Source: Oscillospiraceae bacterium (GTDB taxonomy: Bacteria; Bacillota; Clostridia; Oscillospirales; Oscillospiraceae). Taken from it: 36,634 nucleotides of DNA. Position numbers and translations under genes: made by a program. Each line of letters opens with the position of its first letter. Position 1 is the first letter of the stretch. The stretch covers positions 1-36,634 of the forward strand of contig JAFQCV010000013.1 in the NCBI GenBank assembly GCA_017416325.1, written 5' to 3'. The notes under the pieces are model-generated. The model searched no databases. It worked only from the letters and a program-made list of their open reading frames with translations, and had not been told where the DNA came from. Below are positions 1-7,725 of the stretch, piece after piece.

Positions 1-10
1 AGAAACGCGA

Positions 11-127
11 ATGGATAATTGATAATGGATAATTGACAATTGTGGTATTTCCTTCGGAAATGATTTTAAAAATGTCGCCAAAGGCGACACCTTAATTGTC
101 CATTGTCAATTTTCAATTGTCAATTTG
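11..127. repeat. AT-rich inverted-repeat element (MITE-like)
   Basis: The left arm (about 11-43) is built from repeated ATTGATAATGGATAATTG-type words. The right arm (about 92-127) carries their reverse complements, such as CAATTGTCAATT. Between them is a short perfect hairpin, TGTCGCC-aaa-GGCGACA (73-89). The layout is that of a small non-coding palindromic element of the kind scattered through Clostridia intergenic regions. No gene is visible in 1-245 apart from this element and the promoter of the next gene. Confidence 0.6.
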
Positions 128-206
128 CAGCCATCAGCTGCTCAATAAACGGGAACTTGAAAATTCGCAAACATGGCATTGATTATTCCAAAATTTGTGT
201 TATTAT

Positions 207-239
207 TATAATGAATGATTATGTGCTTACGATAAGGAG
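207..239 (+). promoter_or_regulatory. Probable -10 box and ribosome site of the ABC-F gene
   Basis: A perfect TATAAT lies at 207-212 in a T/A-rich tract, but I see no convincing -35 at 16-18 nt. AAGGAG at 234-239 sits six bases before the ATG at 246 and fixes that start. Confidence 0.45.
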
Positions 240-245
240 TTTGCT

Positions 246-1850
246 ATGATTACAGTTTCGAACCTCGGTATGCAATTTGGCGGCCAATGGCTGTTCCAAC
301 ATGTTGATCTGCAGTTTCTCCCCGGCAACTGCTACGGCATCATCGGCGCCAACGGCGCAGGCAAGTCTACTTTTCTTCGAATCCTCACCGGCGACTTAGA
401 CTCCACCACCGGAAACATCGCCATCGACCCGGACAAGCGGGTCTCCGTTCTGAAGCAGAACCAGAACGCCTATGACGATTACTCCATTCTCGACACCGTC
501 ATCATGGGCAACCAGCATCTTTACGATGTGATGAAAGAAAAGGATGCTATTTACGAAAAGCCCGATTTTTCTGATGAAGACGGCCTGCGGGCAGCGGACC
601 TAGAAGCCGAGTTCGCAGAGCTGGGCGGCTGGGAAGCAGAATCCGATGCCTCCCGTCTTTTGCAGGGTCTGGGCATCGGCACCGAGCTGCATTACGACAT
701 GATGGGCGACACCGACCCCCGACTGAAGGTGAAGGTATTGCTTGCCCAGGCACTGTTCGGCAACCCCGATATCATCATGCTGGACGAGCCTACCAACAAC
801 CTGGACATCGAAGCCATCAACTGGCTGGAAGATTTTCTGCTGGACTTCCCCGGCATGGTCATCGCCGTGTCCCACGACCGCCACTTCCTGAACACCGTCT
901 GTACCCACACCGTAGATATCGACTACGGCAAGATCAAGATGTATGTGGGCAACTACGACTTCTGGTACGAATCTTCCCAGATGGTTCAGGCCATGATCCG
1001 CAACAAGAACAAAAAGAACCAGGAAAAGATCGAAGAACTGCAGCTGTTCATCCAGCGGTTCTCCGCCAACAAGTCCAAGGCAAAGCAGGCTACTGCCCGG
1101 CGTAAGCTGCTGGACAAGCTGTCTGTGGAGGAAATGCCCAGCTCCACACGCCGGTATCCCTTCGTAGGCTTTATGCCGGAACGGGAACTGGGTAAGGATG
1201 TGCTGACCGTCAAAGACGTTTCCGTCACCGTTGACGGCGTGAAGCTGCTGGACAAGGTCTATTTCTCCGTGGGCCGCAACGATAAGATCGCTTTCGTGGG
1301 TGAAAACGAGCTGGCGCAGACCGCTCTGTTTAAGATCCTCATGGGTGAGCTGGAGCCGGATGAAGGCTCTGTCAAGTGGGGCATTTCCACCGTCCGTTCC
1401 TATCTTCCCAAGGACAACACCGAGTATTTCGAAGGCAACAAGATGGAGCTGGTAGACTGGCTGCGTCAATACAGCGCCAAGAAAGACGATGTGTACCTCC
1501 GGGGCTTCCTAGGCCGGATGCTTTTCAGCAACGAAGATGTATTCAAGAGCGTGGATGTTCTCTCCGGTGGCGAAAAGGTCCGTTGTATGCTAAGCCGAAT
1601 GATGCTCTCCGGCGCCAATGTAGTACTGCTGGACCAGCCCACCAACCATCTGGACATGGAATCCATTCAGGCGGTAAACAAGGGTCTGGAAGCCTTTACC
1701 GGCGTGGTGCTGCTGGCCTCCCATGACCACGAAATGCTGGAGTCCACCTGTAACCGTGTCATCGCCTTCCAGCCCGACGGCACCATCGTAGACCGCTACG
1801 GCACCTATGACGATTACCTGGAGTGGATGGCGCAGAACAAAGCCAACTAA
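246..1850 (+). CDS. ABC-F family ATPase (YbiT/YkpA type)
   Basis: Soluble protein of 534 aa with two nucleotide-binding domains and no membrane segment. It belongs to the ABC-F proteins that act on the ribosome, and most resembles the YbiT/YkpA subgroup. Domain 1 has Walker A GANGAGKST (34-42), Walker B IIMLDEPTNNLD with E181, and SHDRHF. The basic, helical inter-domain arm lies at about 245-300 (RNKNKKNQEKIEELQ), as in P-site tRNA-interaction arms. Domain 2 has a good LSGGE signature (439-443), but its Walker A is degenerate (GENELAQT, Q358 where Lys is expected) and its Walker B reads LLDQPTN (Q464 for the catalytic Glu). The domain 1 signature is also lost (GDTDPRLK, 154-161). One composite ATP site is therefore intact and the other degenerate in all three motifs. 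It is monocistronic and the start is set by a strong ribosome site. Role in translation or antibiotic protection is inferred from family only. Confidence 0.9.
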   Translation: MITVSNLGMQFGGQWLFQHVDLQFLPGNCYGIIGANGAGKSTFLRILTGDLDSTTGNIAIDPDKRVSVLKQNQNAYDDYSILDTVIMGNQHLYDVMKEKDAIYEKPDFSDEDGLRAADLEAEFAELGGWEAESDASRLLQGLGIGTELHYDMMGDTDPRLKVKVLLAQALFGNPDIIMLDEPTNNLDIEAINWLEDFLLDFPGMVIAVSHDRHFLNTVCTHTVDIDYGKIKMYVGNYDFWYESSQMVQAMIRNKNKKNQEKIEELQLFIQRFSANKSKAKQATARRKLLDKLSVEEMPSSTRRYPFVGFMPERELGKDVLTVKDVSVTVDGVKLLDKVYFSVGRNDKIAFVGENELAQTALFKILMGELEPDEGSVKWGISTVRSYLPKDNTEYFEGNKMELVDWLRQYSAKKDDVYLRGFLGRMLFSNEDVFKSVDVLSGGEKVRCMLSRMMLSGANVVLLDQPTNHLDMESIQAVNKGLEAFTGVVLLASHDHEMLESTCNRVIAFQPDGTIVDRYGTYDDYLEWMAQNKAN

Positions 1851-1863
1851 TTCCGAACAACCT

Positions 1864-1936
1864 CGTAGGGCGGAGCCTTGGTTCCGCCGTCGATAAATCG
1901 CCTTAGTTTCGGCGGGAGCAAGCCCCCGCCCTACAG
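1864..1936. repeat. GTAGGGCGG-type dispersed palindromic repeat
   Basis: CGTAGGGCGG begins the element (1864-1873) and its complement CCGCCCTAC closes it (1928 on). An inner GGTTCCGCCG..CGGCGGGAGC part can also fold. The same GTAGGGCGG/CCGCCCTAC ends recur near 3831, 3962, 9324 and 11,764. It fills the 115-base gap between the ABC-F gene and argS. Confidence 0.7.
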
Positions 1937-1965
1937 CGATTATTCCACATTTAGGAGTAATGAAT

Positions 1966-3714
1966 ATGGAAAAAATCTTAGACATTATCACCGCCAAAAT
2001 GCAGCAGGCCTTCGTCGATGCCGGCTATGAGGCTTCTTTCGGCCGGGTCACGGCATCCAACCGGCCTGACCTGTGCGAATATCAGTGCAACGGTGCTCTC
2101 AGCGCTGCCAAGCAGTACAAGTGCGCCCCCATTCAGATCGCCAACGCCGTGGTAGAAAAACTGAATGTTGCCGACTACGATATGGTAGAAGCGGTAATGC
2201 CCGGCTTTATCAATCTGAAGCTCAGCGGCGCTTTCCTGCAAAGCTATCTGGAGCAAATGCGTACTGCCGAAGATTTCGGTGTCAGCAAGCCCGGCGCCGG
2301 TAAGACCATCGTGGTGGACTACGGCGGAGCCAATGTGGCAAAGCCCCTGCATATCGGCCATCTGCGTCCCGCTATCATCGGGGAAGCGCTGAAGCGGCTT
2401 CATGCTTTTATGGGTTACCACGCCATCGGGGACATCCATTTGGGCGACTGGGGACTGCAGATGGGTCTGATCATTGCGGAACTGCAGGAGCGGCAGCCGG
2501 AACTTCCCTACTTTGACCCGGACTTTACCGGGGAATATCCTACCGAGCCGCCCTTTACCCTCTCTGACCTGGAAGAGATCTACCCCACCGCTTCCGCCAA
2601 GAAGAAAGACCCGGAATTTGCCGAAAAGGCCCATGTCGCCACCTACGAGCTGCAGCAGGGCCGCCGGGGCTACCGGGCCATCTGGAATCATATCATGGGC
2701 ATTTCCCTGCCGGACCTGAAGCGGATCTATGACCACCTGGATGTCCATTACGAAAAATGGCTGGGCGAAAGCGATGCCGACCCCTACATCCCTGCCATGG
2801 TAGAGGATCTGAAAAACCGGGGTCTGGCTGTCCTCAGCGAAGGCGCTTGGGTCGTTCCCGTTGCCGAAGACGGTGACAAGAAGGAAGTCCCCCCCATGAT
2901 CCTGGTAAAATCTGACGGCAGCGCCATTTATGCTACCACGGATCTGGCTACCATCTTGCAGCGGATGCAGGATTGGAAGCCGGAAAAAATGCTCTATGTC
3001 ACCGACAAGCGGCAGAACCTGCATTTTGAGCAGGTGTTCCGGGCCGCCAAAAAGTGCGGCATTGCTGCAGCAGACACGGAGCTGGAGCATGTTGGCCACG
3101 GCACTATGAACGGTGCTGACGGCAAGCCCTTCAAGACCCGGGACGGCGGTGTGCTGCGTTTGGAGCAGCTGATCGCGGATATGACCGATTTTGTCCGGGG
3201 CAAGGTTGTGGAAAACAAGATCGTAGACGAAAGCGAAGTGGAAGCCACCACTGCCAAGATCGCTTTGGCGGCGCTGAAATACGGCGACCTTTCCAACCAA
3301 CCCACCAAGGACTACAACTTCGATTTGGAGCGTTTTGCCGCTTTTGAAGGCAACACCGGCCCTTACATTCTGTATACCATCGTCCGGATCAAATCTATTT
3401 TGAGCCGGTACGGCGCATGGGAGAGCCTGCCCATCCAGCTTCCTTTGAGCCAAGAAGCCAAAGACCTAATGCTGGCTATCACCAAGTTCGGTCCGACTAT
3501 GGAAGCTGCCTTGGCAAACTCCGCCCCCAACCAGATCTGCGCCTATATCTACGAGCTGGCCGGCTGCGTCAACAAGTTCTACCACGAAACCCCCATTTTG
3601 AAGGAAGAGGACGAAAGCCGGAAGGCCGGTCACATTGCCCTGATCGCCCTGGCCAAGAATATTCTGGAAAAATGCATCGAGATCCTGGGCTTCTCCGCCC
3701 CGGAGAAAATGTAA
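1966..3714 (+). CDS. argS: Arginyl-tRNA synthetase
   Basis: Class I aminoacyl-tRNA synthetase that charges tRNA-Arg with arginine in the cytoplasm. The visible order is an N-terminal additional domain (about 1-105, with NRPDLCEYQCNGAL), the HIGH motif as HIGH (129-132) in KPLHIGHLRPAIIG, the KMSKS-equivalent loop as FKTRDGG (around K390) and a C-terminal DALR-type anticodon domain (YELAGCVNKFYHETPIL). Length (582 aa) is normal. Two in-frame ATGs lie at 1960 and 1966. AGGAG at 1953-1957 is only two bases from the first but eight from the second, so I choose 1966. A strong stem-loop follows the tandem stops TAA TAA. A tRNA-Arg gene also lies in this window, but 12 kb away and not in the same unit. 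Confidence 0.97.
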   Translation: MEKILDIITAKMQQAFVDAGYEASFGRVTASNRPDLCEYQCNGALSAAKQYKCAPIQIANAVVEKLNVADYDMVEAVMPGFINLKLSGAFLQSYLEQMRTAEDFGVSKPGAGKTIVVDYGGANVAKPLHIGHLRPAIIGEALKRLHAFMGYHAIGDIHLGDWGLQMGLIIAELQERQPELPYFDPDFTGEYPTEPPFTLSDLEEIYPTASAKKKDPEFAEKAHVATYELQQGRRGYRAIWNHIMGISLPDLKRIYDHLDVHYEKWLGESDADPYIPAMVEDLKNRGLAVLSEGAWVVPVAEDGDKKEVPPMILVKSDGSAIYATTDLATILQRMQDWKPEKMLYVTDKRQNLHFEQVFRAAKKCGIAAADTELEHVGHGTMNGADGKPFKTRDGGVLRLEQLIADMTDFVRGKVVENKIVDESEVEATTAKIALAALKYGDLSNQPTKDYNFDLERFAAFEGNTGPYILYTIVRIKSILSRYGAWESLPIQLPLSQEAKDLMLAITKFGPTMEAALANSAPNQICAYIYELAGCVNKFYHETPILKEEDESRKAGHIALIALAKNILEKCIEILGFSAPEKM

Positions 3715-3721
3715 TAAAAGC

Positions 3722-3747
3722 GGGACTGTTGCTTCGGCAACAGTCCC
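3722..3747 (+). terminator. Stem-loop after argS
   Basis: GGGACTGTTGC-ttcg-GCAACAGTCCC gives an 11-bp perfect stem with a stable TTCG tetraloop, five bases after the stop codons. The T tract behind it is poor (TAAAATTA), so it may terminate weakly or protect the 3' end. Confidence 0.65.
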
Positions 3748-3808
3748 TAAAATTATACATCAATCCATATTTTACAGATATCGAAGCAGTACAAACCACC
3801 CAATAAAT

Positions 3809-4005
3809 TGCCATTTCTCGGTGAGTTTATTCGTAGGGCGGGCTCGTGAGCCCGCCGACCAAGTTGCATTATTTTAAGCAGTTTCGTCCATTGTTTCGGT
3901 ATATTTTGCAAAATACAAACTTTTTAAAATCCGGGAAGTGATCGGCGGACTCATGAGTCCGCCCTACGAATCCTAACGAAACTCCCCGACAAACGGGAAT
4001 TGGCA
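3809..4005. repeat. MITE-like element with shared end motif
   Basis: The left end reads TGCCATTTCTCGG (3809-3821). The right end, read in reverse, is TGCCAATTCCCGTTTGTCGG (to 4005). Inside are two palindromes, CGTAGGGCGGGCTCGTGAGC (from 3831) and one around GGACTCATGAGTCC (ending near 3970). It occupies most of the 340-base gap between argS and the GNAT gene. No coding potential is seen. Confidence 0.7.
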
Positions 4006-4054
4006 AATGTTTATACAGGTCACCCAGGCAAAGCTTTCCTTATGTCATTTTTTA

Positions 4055-4567
4055 TCATAGGCACTTACGGTAATGATCCAAGATATACGGGATCTTGTCT
4101 CTGGGGTGGAATACCTCTTCGCTGTGGGTATAGGTAAACCCGCAGCTGATCTGCAGCTTTTTCGAGATCAGATTCTCCCGGCGGCAGCAGGCAACAAACT
4201 TCTTTGCCCCCAAACGGTCCCGGGCATAGTCTGTCAAAAGATTTAAGATCTGCTTTCCGTAGCCTTTCCCGGTAAAAGCAGGTCCCAGGGCAATACCCGT
4301 TTCGCCCCACACACCGGGAGACTGTTCTGCCATGCCCGCCCAGCCAATGGCTTGCCCGGAAGCTTTCTCCTCCACCGTCCAATGATAATCATGGGCTGCC
4401 TGAAAAGCTATGGTACGCTCCATTCGGGAAACAGCAGCTTCCTCCGATTCCGTTACATCCCACACCATGTATTTGGCGCTTTCCGGTTGGCTCCAAATAT
4501 TGCGGTACATCGCCTTCCAATCTTCCAAAACCGCTTTTCTTAAAATCAGGTCCTTGGTTTCCGGCAT
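4055..4567 (-). CDS. GNAT-family N-acetyltransferase (RimJ/RimL-like)
   Basis: Protein of 170 aa with the GNAT fold. It starts with the ETKDLILRKAVLEDW strand-helix typical of the RimJ/RimL (Acetyltransf_3) branch. The acetyl-CoA pyrophosphate loop is visible as GPAFTGKGYGKQIL (R/Q-x-x-G-x-G type), followed by the helix NLLTDYARDRLGAKKF and a C-terminal CGFTYTHSEEV strand. This family moves acetyl groups from acetyl-CoA to protein N-termini or small amines; the substrate here cannot be read. AAGGAGG lies five bases before the ATG. It follows the 702-aa membrane protein gene on the same strand, with a hairpin between, so it may be only partly co-transcribed with it. Confidence 0.88.
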   Translation of the reverse strand: MPETKDLILRKAVLEDWKAMYRNIWSQPESAKYMVWDVTESEEAAVSRMERTIAFQAAHDYHWTVEEKASGQAIGWAGMAEQSPGVWGETGIALGPAFTGKGYGKQILNLLTDYARDRLGAKKFVACCRRENLISKKLQISCGFTYTHSEEVFHPRDKIPYILDHYRKCL

Positions 4568-4587
4568 CGTTTCCTCCTTTTTGCAAA

Positions 4588-4614
4588 TACGGCTGCCCCC
4601 AAAGGGCAGCCGTA
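4588..4614 (-). terminator. Intercistronic hairpin before the GNAT gene
   Basis: TACGGCTGCCC-ccaaa-GGGCAGCCGTA forms an 11-bp stem with a 5-nt loop. On the minus strand it lies between the stop of the membrane protein gene and the GNAT ribosome site. Its T run is weak, so it is likely an attenuating or RNA-stabilising hairpin rather than a strong stop. Confidence 0.5.
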
Positions 4615-4618
4615 AATT

Positions 4619-6727
4619 TTATACCGATCTCGTCCACTCTGTAATGAGCAAGCCGGGCAGCACCCAGATCAGCTCATACAGCAATAGATTCATAGGCGTC
4701 AGCAGATACTCTGCGCCGACGATCACCAGAACCAGCATCATCAAAAGCCCCAAAATACCGCCAAGCAAATGCACCGCCACACCGGTGTTTGATGCCAGCT
4801 TCAGCGCCCGGGCGCCGGTAACCGCATAGGCGGCGCTTGCCAGATCTTCCCCGGTAGTCAGCGCCAGGGCCGGCAGGTCCTGAGCCGGCTCAACTGCCGC
4901 CAGATCGCTCCGTACTGTCCGTGCCGGGAAGGCGATCCTACGGGTGTTTACACCGAACTTGCCCCGGAGGAAGCTTTCCGTCAGCATAAAATCGCCGGTA
5001 GTCAGCACCGGTGTCAGCCCCCGATAGGCGCATAATGTGGTAAGGCCCATGGTAACCGTCTTATTCTTGGTATAGGTGATGGCAAACACGCCGCAAAGCT
5101 GTCCGTCAATGGCAGCATAGACCGCCTGATTCACCCGGGTACCCTCGGGCATATCCACACCCATATCCTGCATAAAGGTCAGCGTTCCCATCAGTACCGG
5201 CTCGTCATTGACCAAACCGCCGATGCCCCCGGGATAATGCTGAAGCTGCTCTGCTTCATAATGATAGCCGTTACGGCTGTCCAGCAGCTGGGCAAACAGC
5301 GGAGCTGTTCCGTCTCCATCGGCGCCCATCAGCGCCGCAGCATAGGCTACCACCTCATCCGGGTCCCGGGTGCCGTAAAACTTTACACCGTTGACCTTGG
5401 TATGACCCAGAGGAAACAGATCCTGATCAGACAAGGGGAATGCCGCGTCTTTACTCAGCGCCTTCACACCCTGCCAGCCGCACAGCACTGTCCCCAGCCG
5501 ATGCAGCCGCCGCTCCAAGATCGCCATAGGACGGCTGAGGGTAATGTAGGTAGTTGCCGGCACTGCTACCAGAAGCGCGGCAGCAAAAGCCTGCAGCCCC
5601 TGCTCCATCCCATGCAGCACCCCGGCGGTGACACCGATACCCATGCTCACAAACAGCGCCACGATAGCATACACGGACAAAGTCTTTTCCGGTTCAGTGG
5701 ACTGGCTGTAATTGTCCATAAAGTCCTCCACCTGTCCCTCCCCACGGAGGATACCGGCGCGGCCCTCATAAAAATCCGGCACCTGTACCAGACTGTTCAG
5801 CCGGGTGGCTTTGCGCATGGTGTCCATCTGCCCCATTTCGGTGTTGCGGATATGGTAAGCGCCCCAAAGGGACATGGTCATATTCAGACTAAACGCGCCG
5901 CAGCAGGGAATCCGCTTTTGCTGCAGGCAGAGAATCCCATCCACCAAACAGGCCAGGAAAGTAAATACCAGTAACGTATTCAGAGAAAACCGGCGTTTGA
6001 TCAGATCGCCGACACCCTCCATCAGCTGATAGCTGCCAATGGTAGCCGACAGCAGCAAGGCTAAAAACTGCAAGAAGATCATCAGCCGTGTCCGATCTTC
6101 CGGGATATAATTCAGTCCGTACAGGAATGTGGCGCCAATGGCAACCACCGCCACCAAAAGATTCACAAGGATCGCCACTTGCAGCTTACCGAGGCCTTGC
6201 TCTGCCAGCTCATAATACCGCTTTTCCGGGCCTGCGATGAGCTTGCTCTTCAGCTCCTGCAGCCGGGATTTTGGGCGGAAAATGATGGGCTGAGGCGGTA
6301 CATACTCCCCGATGGGCTGCTCGTATTCCGGCTCCCACTCCTCTGAAAAAGGCTCTACCGGATCTTCCTCCGGCATGGGCGGCGTGTACGCCTCCTCCGG
6401 CAAAGAGAATTCGTCCGGCAAAGAAAACTGTACCGTGTCGTCCGACAGAGAAAACGCCACCGTGTCTTCCGGCAACGAAAACTCCGCCGTGTCTTCCGGC
6501 AACGAAAACTCCACCGTGTCCTGCGGCAGCGCTTCCTCTGCCGCAGCTTCCTGCAGCAGGGTATCCAGCCGCACCGTATCCTGAGGGATCTGCGGTTCTT
6601 CCGGCTGCAAAACAGCCTCCGCCTCGACTTCTTCCGGCTCCTCCAGTTGGGCATCCGGCTCGGTGCCGAATTCCTTTAAGATCTCATCCAGGTCAAATTC
6701 CTGATCCTGCTTTTTATTATCATCCAT
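4619..6727 (-). CDS. Degenerate P1B-type ATPase-like membrane protein
   Basis: Protein of 702 aa. Residues 1-155 are very acidic, with a four-fold DTVEFSLPE-like repeat (69-112). Membrane helices follow at about 183-204, 214-236, 250-268, 275-292, 349-370 and 378-397, then a soluble region (400-648) and two last helices (649-671, 677-696). This is P1B-ATPase topology. Matching landmarks are LLVAVPATTYITLSRPMAI (VPA at 389-391 where metal pumps have CPC), a phosphorylation-loop position LSDQDLFPLG (D434, KTGT lost), GGIGGLVNDEPVLMGTLTFM (N-domain-like) and LTTGD (575-579). The TGES actuator loop and the GDGxNDxP motif are gone and the actuator domain is shortened to about 55 aa. I infer a pseudo-ATPase rather than a working pump. 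Its ribosome site overlaps the stop of rlmB, 12 bases upstream, so the two are translationally coupled. Confidence 0.7.
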   Translation of the reverse strand: MDDNKKQDQEFDLDEILKEFGTEPDAQLEEPEEVEAEAVLQPEEPQIPQDTVRLDTLLQEAAAEEALPQDTVEFSLPEDTAEFSLPEDTVAFSLSDDTVQFSLPDEFSLPEEAYTPPMPEEDPVEPFSEEWEPEYEQPIGEYVPPQPIIFRPKSRLQELKSKLIAGPEKRYYELAEQGLGKLQVAILVNLLVAVVAIGATFLYGLNYIPEDRTRLMIFLQFLALLLSATIGSYQLMEGVGDLIKRRFSLNTLLVFTFLACLVDGILCLQQKRIPCCGAFSLNMTMSLWGAYHIRNTEMGQMDTMRKATRLNSLVQVPDFYEGRAGILRGEGQVEDFMDNYSQSTEPEKTLSVYAIVALFVSMGIGVTAGVLHGMEQGLQAFAAALLVAVPATTYITLSRPMAILERRLHRLGTVLCGWQGVKALSKDAAFPLSDQDLFPLGHTKVNGVKFYGTRDPDEVVAYAAALMGADGDGTAPLFAQLLDSRNGYHYEAEQLQHYPGGIGGLVNDEPVLMGTLTFMQDMGVDMPEGTRVNQAVYAAIDGQLCGVFAITYTKNKTVTMGLTTLCAYRGLTPVLTTGDFMLTESFLRGKFGVNTRRIAFPARTVRSDLAAVEPAQDLPALALTTGEDLASAAYAVTGARALKLASNTGVAVHLLGGILGLLMMLVLVIVGAEYLLTPMNLLLYELIWVLPGLLITEWTRSV
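6392..6523 (-). repeat. 27-nt tandem repeat inside the membrane protein gene
   Basis: Four to five near-copies of a 27-nt unit encode the nine-residue repeat [P/S][E/D]DT[V/A]xFSL. On the plus strand the unit is recognised by GTGTCTTCCGGCAACGAAAA. The two central units are almost identical, which suggests recent slippage. Confidence 0.8.
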
Positions 6728-6739
6728 TGCGAACCCTCC

Positions 6740-7519
6740 TTAACCAAGACGCTGCCGCACAGCCTCATACAGCAAAATAGAAGCTGCCGCAGAGGCGTTC
6801 AGGGAAGAAATCCTGCCATTCATAGGAATGTGTACCGTCACATCGCAGTTTTTCCGCACCAGGGGGCTCATGCCCTGGCCTTCGTTTCCGATGACGATGG
6901 CTGCCGGGCCTGCCAGATCCGCCTTATACATAGGGATCGAGCCTTCCGCAGCCGTGCCGAAGATCCAGACACCCCGCTGTTTCAGTTCGCTGATGGCGGC
7001 ATTGATATTGACCACGCGGGCCACCTTCATATACTCCACCGCGCCGGCAGAAGCCTTAGCCACCACTGCCGTCAGTCCTACGCTGCGACGCTTGGGAATG
7101 ATCACTCCGTGAGCGCCGGCACATTCGGCGCTTCTTATGATCGCCCCCAGGTTGTGGGGATCGGTCAGCTCGTCGCAGATCACGATCAGCGGCGCTTCTC
7201 CCCGGTCCTCCGCCACCTGAAAAATGTCATCCAGCGTGGCATACGCATGGGCAGCAGCCAAAGTGATCACACCCTGGTGGGCGTGGGTGGTGCTCATAGC
7301 ATCCAGCTTCCGCCGGTCCACCGGCACCACCACCGCGCCGGCCTCCTTTGCCTGGGCAGCCAGCCGCTGCAGCGACCGATCCGTATCCCCAGCGGCGATA
7401 AACACCTTATCAATGGTACGCCCGCTGCGCAGGGCCTCTGTCAGCGCGTTTCGGCCCTCCAACTGACCCTCGATCTCCTCCGCGGGAGCCGGAACATTCC
7501 GGCGGTGCTTCTCGTTCAT
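6740..7519 (-). CDS. rlmB: 23S rRNA (guanosine-2'-O)-methyltransferase, RlmB/TrmH family
   Basis: SpoU/TrmH (SPOUT) methyltransferase of 259 aa, expected to 2'-O-methylate a guanosine in 23S rRNA using SAM. The N-terminal substrate-binding domain begins IEGQLEGRNALTEALRSG. The three SPOUT motifs are clear: DELTDPHNLGAIIRSAECAG, IVIGNEGQGMS and IPMNGRISSLNASAAASILL, the last two forming the trefoil knot. An in-frame ATG exists 180 bases upstream (7699), but a TATAAT promoter lies between it and 7519, so that longer start would not be transcribed. I choose ATG 7519 (MNEKHRRN), preceded by GGAGAG. It heads an operon with the pseudo-ATPase-like protein. RlmB and YacO/TrmH-like relatives are hard to tell apart by sequence alone. 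Confidence 0.9.
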   Translation of the reverse strand: MNEKHRRNVPAPAEEIEGQLEGRNALTEALRSGRTIDKVFIAAGDTDRSLQRLAAQAKEAGAVVVPVDRRKLDAMSTTHAHQGVITLAAAHAYATLDDIFQVAEDRGEAPLIVICDELTDPHNLGAIIRSAECAGAHGVIIPKRRSVGLTAVVAKASAGAVEYMKVARVVNINAAISELKQRGVWIFGTAAEGSIPMYKADLAGPAAIVIGNEGQGMSPLVRKNCDVTVHIPMNGRISSLNASAAASILLYEAVRQRLG

Positions 7520-7576
7520 AGACTTCCACTCTCCAAATCCGGCAGCCAACGGGCTGCGCCTGTCATAATTAGTATC

Positions 7577-7605
7577 ATTATACCAGATTTTTTTCCTGCC
7601 GACAA
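7577..7605 (-). promoter_or_regulatory. Sigma-A promoter of rlmB operon
   Basis: On the minus strand TTGTCG (7605-7600), a 17-base spacer and a perfect TATAAT (7582-7577). It lies about 60 bases before the chosen rlmB start. Confidence 0.8.
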
Positions 7606-7659
7606 CTGGTATTTTTCCTTTGTTACATTTTTGCCGTAAAGTCTTCACAAAACTTTCAT

Positions 7660-7688
7660 TTGAAATTTTGTTTCTATAAGAGTATAAT
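7660..7688 (+). promoter_or_regulatory. Sigma-A promoter of the LtaS-like gene
   Basis: TTGAAA (7660-7665), a 17-base spacer and TATAAT (7683-7688). It is divergent from the rlmB promoter, 55 bases away. Confidence 0.85.
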
Positions 7689-7725
7689 GAAAACCGCAAT
7701 TTAAATTACCGAAGAAGGTTTGAAT

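Noticed and set aside
600-1469. Minus-strand frame across the ABC-F gene (289 codons)
   Set aside because: Antisense shadow with no start signals; the plus-strand protein has full family motifs.
1978-3453. Long open frame on the minus strand across argS (491 codons)
   Set aside because: It mirrors the codon pattern of argS, has no ribosome site and gives a low-complexity composition without recognisable domains.
5237-5974. Plus-strand frame of 245 codons opposite the pseudo-ATPase gene
   Set aside because: No promoter or ribosome site, and the opposite strand encodes a protein with clear membrane helices and family blocks.
7520-7699. N-terminal extension of rlmB from ATG 7699
   Set aside because: The minus-strand TATAAT promoter lies inside it, and the extension has no similarity to the family's N-terminus.
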